A model generated the notes under the pieces. That model saw nothing but the letters and a program-made list of their open reading frames with translations. It searched no databases and was not told the origin of the DNA. DNA of 5,498 nt from Alphaproteobacteria bacterium (GTDB taxonomy: Bacteria > Pseudomonadota > Alphaproteobacteria > Paracaedibacterales > JAKBAR01), in assembly GCA_019745755.1 (NCBI GenBank), contig JAIESS010000090.1:1-5498 (forward strand). Reading direction: 5' to 3'. Made by a program: the position numbers and the translations under genes. Shown piece by piece: positions 5,476 through 5,498 of this stretch (position 1 is the first letter of the stretch; each line of letters opens with the position of its first letter).

Positions 5476-5498
5476 TTGAAAAAGGCACCCCTGATCTA
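5476..5498 (+). CDS. Possible start of a next gene (TTG start), cut by window edge
   Basis: AGGAAAG (5465-5471) lies 4 bases before TTG at 5476, and the frame reads (M)KKAPLI to the window end. Lys-Lys then hydrophobic residues would fit a protein N-terminus, possibly exported. It would lie 21 bases after the helicase stop, in the same direction. Only seven codons can be seen, so this rests on the ribosome site alone. Confidence 0.35.

Noticed and set aside
463..5498. CTGATCTA found at 463-470 and again at 5491-5498 as a possible direct repeat bounding the block
   Set aside because: Eight bases at this distance occur by chance, and no longer similarity flanks them.
1..5498. tRNA, rRNA genes or CRISPR array
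   Set aside because: No cloverleaf, rRNA-like stretch or regularly spaced repeats were seen on either strand.

Overview
The window most likely comes from a host-associated, AT-rich Gram-negative bacterium. The helicase sequence and the cluster of Sec-exported proteins of unknown partners would fit an alphaproteobacterial intracellular symbiont (Holosporales/Rickettsiales-like). This is inference from protein style only; no marker gene in the window fixes the taxon.

Left edge (1-408): the first ~98 bases encode the N-terminal zinc finger of the DNA-repair protein RadA on the + strand. It runs straight into a truncated, inverted and frameshifted fragment of an IS1595/IS1016-type transposase on the - strand, whose outer IS end lies near 391-408. 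Neither gene is intact here. Bases 409-503 hold no gene and no convincing terminator.

Middle (504-3944): three genes for predicted exported proteins. On the - strand (504-2039) is a 511-residue protein with a signal peptide, an unrecognised ~260-residue N-terminal region and a C-terminal domain that I read as NADAR (YbiA-like N-glycosidase fold). Divergent from it, across a 111-bp AT-rich gap with a 7-bp dyad, is a + strand choloylglycine hydrolase/penicillin V acylase-family enzyme (2151-3077) with the catalytic Cys placed exactly at the predicted signal-peptide cleavage site. The 219-bp gap that follows holds a possible 53-codon ORF, a second open stretch in another frame that looks like an eroded C-terminus, and a perfect 7-bp hairpin. 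A small exported protein of unknown function (3297-3944, - strand) comes next.

Right part (3945-5498): a 226-bp divergent intergenic region contains a 100-bp nested inverted-repeat structure (4016-4115). It is followed by a complete DEAD-box RNA helicase (4171-5454, + strand, RhlE-like) and a possible TTG-started gene running off the right edge.

Functional reading: housekeeping genes (radA remnant, helicase) flank an accessory block of exported hydrolase-like proteins bordered by IS debris. The most novel item is the exported NADAR protein. NADAR domains act on ADP-ribose-type or riboflavin-pathway N-glycosidic substrates, which are normally cytosolic, so a signal peptide suggests action outside the producing cell, possibly in a host.
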